Assembly (NCBI RefSeq): GCF_027942865.1
Contig: NC_134510.1
Span: forward strand, 7,722,001 to 7,786,000
Origin: Odontesthes bonariensis
Taxonomy: Eukaryota; Chordata; Actinopteri; Atheriniformes; Atherinopsidae
DNA: 64,000 nt
Direction of reading: 5' to 3'
Part shown: positions 58,291 through 64,000 of the stretch, piece after piece
How positions within the stretch are numbered: position 1 is the stretch's first letter
Layout: each line of letters starts with the position of its first letter
Notes under the pieces: model-generated
Seen by the model: the letters and a program-made list of their open reading frames with translations, nothing else
Database searches by the model: none
Told to the model about the DNA's origin: nothing
Translations under genes and position numbers: made by a program

Positions 58291-60454
58291 GGGTTTCAGG
58301 TGCCTTTATAATATTTTTACTTTTATATTATTGAATCCTTTCATATATTCTAGGAGTGTGTAATCATATAGAATACCAGAATACAAGATTTCTTGTCCAC
58401 AAAACAGATCACACAAAGGGTTCCAAAGGGATAGAAAAATTCTCGATAAATTTCCAGAAACTTTCCGTTGGAACTTTGTTCGGAAGTTTTGGAAATATTT
58501 CTCCACATAATGAATGGCATACATGCCATTTTTTCTGTCGAATAAGACAAAAAAATAGAATGGTCTTCAAAATATTTTACAGCTGATGTTGCTGAAAAGT
58601 TTGTATTGTAAAAGGAAACCATCTTCCAGAAGAAACAGCATCGCATTTGAGGCTGATCTAATGGATTAAGATGTAATAAGATAAGATAATAAAATAAGGG
58701 CAGCAGGAACAGCAGGAATATTCAGGGTATTCATTTCTTCATGTTAAAAATGCCAATTTTTTAAAAGATATTTTCACATGACCGCTGATTCTTGTAGTAC
58801 ATGTTTTGAATATTATTCTGGAGGAATATAACACTTTTTTTTTTTTTTTTATCCGGGGCCAATTTCAGTGAAACACTGGGTCAGATTATTTCCAAGCAAC
58901 TATATTCAGAACAAATGATGAGATTTCATTCCCAAATTCATTCACAGGTTATGGTACAGAGCACTTACAAACTGATCTGCACATCCTCCACACTTCCCTT
59001 TTCTCTGTTAGTGGCTCAGTCCATCATACTTCCTGTACAGATCGGCAGCATTAGTCTCCCCATTCAGTCAAAAGAAAGAGACAGACAGGGTGGAATAGTC
59101 AGAAGAAACAACACAGTATTTTAACAGAATGCAAATTGCTTGCTTAAATAGTGTTTAGATGCAGATTTGAAGCAGGTTTCCTCCTTTAACTGTTGAATAA
59201 AGCAAGCTGCCAAGGTAATAATATACTGCACCGTCATTAATGAATTACAGCATGGCTTGCTGATGTATGCCAATCTGAGCAACTCTAACTTTATGAGATT
59301 GACCAATGAAAACGAGTCAACCTGCTGTCTTTGTCTCTCTTTTTTTCCTGCCTTGTTTATCATAGGAGCAAGATTTTTAAAACATTGGTTAACTGATCTT
59401 TTTACATTCCATTTGACATAGATTTGAATTTAATTTGTTTTATGTTCATTTGTTTCATTTGTTAGGAGCTGCATCAAAATATGTGAACGAAGAAAAGCAA
59501 ACTTACATGCTTCTTCACATCATATATTGAACATGTGGCGAAACCATTTGTACCTTTTGTCAAATGTTAATTTTTCAGCATTGTGGGGAAGTGGTGACTG
59601 AAACCTGAAAAGTCATGGAAAGCTCTGGAAAGGTTCAAAAAAGTGTTTGCAGTATATGTATTTTGTAATTGCGGAAGACTTAATTACTTTTTTTTTTACT
59701 CCTATTCCTCACATCATTATTCACGGCAACAATATCTTTGCTAGCATGGATACACAAGGGGAGTGCACTTATAAGAATTTATTGTCATCGTTGTTTTTCA
59801 TGCCAACAACTGGATGCAGAATGAATCTTACTGGTGTGCAGACCAGAGGGATGTGTCACCTTGTTTCATTTACAGTCTGTCAAACAGCTTACCCAGTGAA
59901 ACCTGAAGTCATCTCCCTCCCATCACACAAGTAATTCCAATGCAACCCCCGTTGCTATCATAGTCAAGATAAAGGCTGGTATAGTCTATGTGCACTCATT
60001 TCACTTCAGTTGGACTTTGTTGGGTTTATAATGCAGCTTCTCTTACAAAGCATGTGACAGCGTTTGATGATTTACAAACAACATTTGCTTAAACTGAATG
60101 GAATGTTTTTCATTTTTATCATGGAAAAGAAAGCTTCAGTTAACTTTCCAACTCGTGACTAAGGGAACATGCACTGATGAAGGACGTTCACTGACAAAGG
60201 CCGGAGTGACCGAAGACTGCAAGGTGAATGGACTGTATGTCAATTAAAAAAAAAGTACAGCTCCCCTCAGATTTACAAGACAATCAAAACCTAAAAGTTC
60301 TCACTGTCAAAAAGCTTTCAACTGCATATCATAGACTGGAATACACTCTGCTGATTTCATTTTACCTCTTGTAGATATTCCAATATCATTTGTCAAAATG
60401 TTGTTTGTCTGTGAATACTGTCACCAAGGACGTGCTCAACAGGAAGAATGCAGC
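58291..60454. other. Intergenic, nothing recognised
   Basis: More than 2 kb of AT-rich sequence with a poly-T run (58834-58850) and only short featureless open frames. No exon or repeat that I can support. Confidence 0.4.
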
Positions 60455-60706
60455 TTAAAGGGATAGTTCGCCTCTTTTGACATGAAGCTGTATGACATCC
60501 CATACTAGCAATGTTATTTATGAACATTTTCTTACCTCCCGCTGCATACTTTGAACCGAGTTCCGGCCTCGTTTTGGCGTTGATGAAGGTAGTCCGGCTA
60601 GGTGGCTGGGGTTTAAAAAATAAAGCGTTTTACTTCTCAAAATAATATGCGTTCAAAAGAGTAATACATTTGCATCATACAGCTTCATGTCAAAAGATCC
60701 CTTTAA
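60455..60706. mobile_element. 252-bp TTAA-flanked MITE (piggyBac-like)
   Basis: Left TTAAAGGGATAGTTCGCCTC then TTTTGACATGAAGCTGTATGA; right CATCATACAGCTTCATGTC then AAAAGATCCCTTTAA. The ends are inverted repeats (AAAGGGAT, a short unpaired stretch on the left, then TTTTGACATGAAGCTGTATGA), bounded by TTAA at both sides. The TTAA target site points to piggyBac-type (or Kolobok) mobilisation. I recognise it as widespread in teleosts. Confidence 0.9.
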
Positions 60707-61004
60707 GTCTTCCCTCACAAAATGGGTTTTACAAATGAGTTATGGGGACTTTTTCTTGTCTATTGAGAAAGTCAACGTCTTCCACCATTTTGCAGATGGG
60801 GATTACAATGTAGATACAGTCATGATAACAAGCCTCCTATTCAGCACCAAACTACATACACTCAGGGCCATTTTCTCTGTAATGTATCGTATTTTAATGG
60901 TGATGAGTTTGTCTGTTCCTGAATGTGAACACAGGTAAATCAGCTCACCAGTGTCTGTATAACCTGAATTTGTCAAGTTAGTTTGATTTATCAGAAATGA
61001 TGTT

Positions 61005-61130
61005 CTTTCTCATTATGGGGATCGGACTTTGGTCCCCATAAGGAGTATTAGTCCCAACATGACTAGTGATAATACCAGAAAAGGTCCTTATGAGGCCACA
61101 ACAACAAGAACACACCCACACAGATACACA
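61005..61130 (-). repeat. Dispersed repeat with TCCTTATGGGGACCAAAG core, copy 2
   Basis: Plus strand CTTTGGTCCCCATAAGGA is the reverse complement of the core at 21795. It is preceded by ATGGGGATCGGA, so the copy is partly palindromic. It is followed by GGTCCTTATGAGGCCACAAC and CA-rich text. Confidence 0.55.
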
Positions 61131-61158
61131 CAGGACAATTATTAGCATGAACTTCATA

Positions 61159-61164
61159 TTTATT
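61159..61164 (-). terminator. Candidate polyadenylation signal AATAAA for the SLC6 gene
   Basis: Minus strand reads TTAAATAAATATG here, about 1.28 kb past the SLC6 stop at 62444-62442. Plausible end of its 3' UTR (61165-62441), which has no other coding feature. Confidence 0.4.
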
Positions 61165-62441
61165 TAATAAAAAAACGCATCCCCATAAAGCTGAAAGACA
61201 ACAAAGGACTACTCATGAGACATGATGTGTTAATAACAATTCACATCAAACTAATTCCTAATGGCAGTTCATTGTCACTGGTAATCACTGACATCTAGTC
61301 AAATATATAAGTTGACGAGTTCTCAGTTGATTAGATAACAAAGATCTACGGTGTATCCAATGCACACGTAAAGGTGTCCAAAGCAAAGGTCTCTGTAGTA
61401 AATTCATGTTTGATGCAGCAGATCTACTACAGGTTCAAACTATGTTTTCTGGTTCCCAATGACAGTATCTTAAAAGGCCTTATAAAACAGATATAAAACT
61501 AATTATTAAAAAAATACTTATTATGTAGGAAAAGTAAATTTTGTACACCTTCTTACAAAGACCACATATATAAATCTGCTCAAAGCAAACTTTCTTTAGA
61601 TCAATAGACTATTAATTCAACAACACTTGAATCACAGTTCAACACGTTTTTTTTTAATCAAGCAAGTAAAAATAGAGTGTTGTTGCTAGGCTACAATCCA
61701 ACTGTGCAATTTGAATTAATTCTAATATTTCTTAATTGATTTAAGCATGATGTGACTCACCCAACCTAAGAAAGAAATGAGTATTTTAAGCTGAATGTGA
61801 AGCAGCAGGACTTGTTTACAATCTATAGAATATTAAAAAAGTACTCAAACACTACATTTTATAGCTCATCAAGTAAGCTAAAAACCTACATACATTCATT
61901 TCATTAGCCTACTACCATTTAGTGAACTAATGTATTTGTAATACTGTATGTTGTTATACATTTTTTTAAAAAAATGTCTGACAATTAGACACACTACAGT
62001 CTATCTACACTAATAACATGACCGATTTCAGGTGCCACAGTTCAGATGTGTATTTTTCTAGTTCTATGTGAAATGCAAATCTCCTTGAATGTACAAGATC
62101 TTGATTGAAATCTGGCTCTGAAGCCTTTAATACTGAGTGAACCTTTGATTTACCAGAAAAATAACCCAAAAATAAATGTTGAGTCTTATCTTTAACTCTG
62201 GATTTTTCTAGAAACACTGTACTCTTCGAGACATTAAAAAACATGTTCTCTTGCAGTCAGAACACCTCAAAAAGCTTTGGCTGATGTGAAATTCAACAGA
62301 AGTGAAAGAGAAATGCAAAGGCAGTACAAATGGCTGATCGTGGGTCACTGTTTCTTCATATGATCAAAGATTCACTGATGCTGTTTAGCTGGTGGCCACC
62401 GGCATACCGAGGAGTAGGGGGGCTCTGTCAAAGTCTGGTCA

Positions 62442-62612
62442 CTAAGCAGTGAGTGTGCTCACTGTTTGCTGCTGCCTGTGGTGTTTTCCATGTTTTCTCT
62501 TCTGGCAAAAGACATAGAGAGCTGTGAGGGGGATACAGCTCACTGAGGACACCAACAGCAACCCAATGAAGACTTGGCCAAAGATCGGATACTCCATCTG
62601 CTCCGTTTTACC
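62442..62612 (-). CDS. Last coding exon of an SLC6-family transporter, probably slc6a20
   Basis: A 3' splice site (TTGAATCTTCAG, right of 62612) opens 56 codons and a TAG. The peptide reads GKTEQMEYPIFGQVFIGLLL, VSSVSCIPLTALYVFCQKRK, and HGKHHRQQQTVSTLTA. This is the layout of the end of an SLC6 transporter: a short extracellular stretch with Y-P before the last membrane helix (TM12), the helix ending in S-x-x-C-I-P-L, then a basic cytosolic tail. In human, SACM1L is followed by SLC6A20, a proline/imino-acid transporter in kidney and gut, which supports that assignment. Other SLC6 members are possible. Upstream exons were not found before 64000. Confidence 0.55.
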   Translation of the reverse strand, partial: GKTEQMEYPIFGQVFIGLLLVSSVSCIPLTALYVFCQKRKHGKHHRQQQTVSTLTA

Positions 62613-63195
62613 CTGAAGATTCAACAGGTACAGTTAGTAGCCGACCTCACTAGTTCATCAATTACACAGGCATTTCAAGAGAGCAAACAACCTTGTGTGT
62701 GGCTGACATAGTAGTTTTGAGTGTCATTTAGTAACAAAAGTGTTTGAGTTTTGCAAAGATCATTAATCAGTTTTTTATCAATTCAACTTTTATGGCTTTA
62801 ATTTTTCAGAGGTTTTTCTTTCAGTTTGTTTTTACATCTTTGAACAACTATGCACTGCTGAAAATGTTTAGTCATCATACAGCACAGACAATGTGTTTCA
62901 CCAGTGGCTTTGGATATCAGAATCAGAGTTTATTTCGCTAAGATTTTTCACAAGAAAAAACAAGGAATTTGACTCGGTAAAAATGATGGCTTCTCTTGTC
63001 TGGGCACATAATCAGTCAATGAATTAGAAAAAAGAGACACTAAAGTAATAATCAATGAAGTAATAATAAATTAAACTATAGATTTGTGCATATACCTTTG
63101 GGTTAAAATGGTAAGTAAACAAAGTGCTTATGTGGTGGAGAGAGGGGGGGGGGTCTTGTTGAGGAGGCTGATTGCACAAGGAAAGAAGCTGTTGG
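62613..63195. other. Intron-like sequence upstream of the SLC6 exon
   Basis: No further SLC6 exon was identified on the minus strand; AT-rich, with a run of nine G at about 63142-63151. Confidence 0.4.
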
Positions 63196-63595
63196 TGGTG
63201 GTGTTACGGTGCCTGTGGTCCCCTCTTTCCTGTCCTTTCAACCCCCAGCTGATCGAGGCAGATGGCCGCCCTTCATGGTTCTAATGGAGGTTTCTTCCTG
63301 TTAAAAGGGACTTTCTTTCTTTCCACAGTCACCTTGTGCACGCTCATGCCGCGGGTTTGAATCAAAGAGAAGTTTTGGTGCAATCTGTTTGTTACTTTTT
63401 AGGCTACTTTTTTAAATTGGCTCTGTATGAATTGGACTAATTTGGAATTCAATGAATTGGATTCGACTTGATTATGGTTCTTTTACAATGAATTGGATTC
63501 TAATTGGCTTGTATTGGGCTGTCTCTTTGAAGTGACCTGAGATGACATTTGTTGTGATTTGGCGCTATATTAACAAAATTGAATTGAATTATTAC
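63196..63595 (+). mobile_element. L2-like LINE 3' UTR and tail
   Basis: Contains CTGATCGAGGCAGATGGCCGC, GGTTTCTTCCTGTTAAAAGG, TTTCTTTCCACAGTCACCTTG, GAGATGACATTTGTTGTGATT and GGCGCTATATTAACAAAATTGAATTGAATT. It is the same 3' end as at 47380 and the reverse of 49361. 5'-truncated copy, antisense to the SLC6 gene. Confidence 0.87.
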
Positions 63596-63787
63596 TTCCT
63601 GCATAGTGGCTGTTTGGGTTCTTCACAGAATTTGTAACTGGAAACCTGATTATCAAGCCAGCATGCTTAAACCAAGCTGGAACTACGAGCTCACGGTCGT
63701 ACACCTCAACCAACCAGGCAAGTCTGTCCAGACTCATGAAGAAACTCAGTATTCATATTACAATTTGATTTTAGCTGGTGGGTTATG

Positions 63788-63794
<7 letters not shown>

Positions 63795-63852
<58 letters not shown>
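63795..63852. repeat. (TA)n microsatellite
   Basis: About 28 TA units following GTGTGTG. The open frame that runs into it (63606-63866) is not supported as a gene. Confidence 0.95.
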
Positions 63853-63857
<5 letters not shown>

Positions 63858-64000
63858 CGACTGTGAAGAAGATAAAGCTGCATTATTGTGATTTGGACCT
63901 CAAGATGCAGAACTTCTCTCTGTCTAGCTTCAACACAATTTGACCTCCGAATGTGTACACATTTGCAGCATCTTGGACAGTGAAAATTAGCATGTGCAAT

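Noticed and set aside
63606..63866. Plus-strand frame with a possible splice acceptor before an FVTGNLIIKPACLNQAG-like reading
   Set aside because: No recognisable domain; continues into a TA microsatellite; another frame is equally open. No evidence for an exon.

Overview
The window looks like a piece of a ray-finned (teleost) fish nuclear genome. It has vertebrate-style genes with many short exons and GT-AG introns. The rest is packed with fish-type transposons: L2-like, Rex1-like and Tx1/L1-like LINEs, tRNA-derived SINEs, hAT, Tc1-like and TTAA-flanked elements. Poly-A, poly-T, poly-C, poly-G and CA/TA microsatellites are frequent. All names below rest on reading translated exons against recalled family sequences; no database search was run.

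Two complete protein-coding genes can be reconstructed exon by exon with consistent splice phases. On the minus strand, fibrillarin (fbl, 1702-11290) has 9 coding exons and 326 residues. It is the nucleolar box C/D snoRNP 2'-O-methyltransferase. On the plus strand, sacm1l (18308-43605) has 20 coding exons and 586 residues. It is the ER/Golgi phosphatidylinositol-4-phosphate phosphatase Sac1. The two genes are transcribed divergently from starts about 7 kb apart. Two partial genes sit at the edges, both on the minus strand. At 1-77 there is one possible exon of an unidentified gene (dyrk1b is a weak synteny-based guess). At 62442-62612 there is the last coding exon of an SLC6-type transporter, probably slc6a20.

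Layout: 1-1.7 kb possible 5' exon of a left neighbour plus the fbl 3' UTR; 1.7-11.4 kb fbl with SINE, LINE and foldback repeats in introns; 11.8-18.0 kb a stack of decayed LINEs (Rex1-like, another RT family, two Tx1/L1-like) with a SINE inserted by a visible 13-bp duplication; 18.3-44.7 kb sacm1l, with introns full of L2-like 3' ends, MITEs and microsatellites; 45-49.3 kb repeats including a 29-bp minisatellite and a SINE dimer; 49.3-56.6 kb a nearly full-length L2-like LINE (minus strand) opened by two later insertions, each with a perfect 8-bp target duplication; 57.1-58.3 kb a broken Tc1-like transposase; 58.3-64 kb mostly unrecognised sequence, a TTAA-flanked MITE, and the SLC6 3' end.

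The host genes show no sign of working together: one acts in nucleolar RNA modification and one in phosphoinositide turnover. I found no new multi-gene system. The most interesting structures are the nested transposon complex at 49-57 kb (with a RecQ-helicase-like fragment inside a LINE ORF1), the unusual fbl/sacm1l linkage, and several clean MITE and insertion structures.
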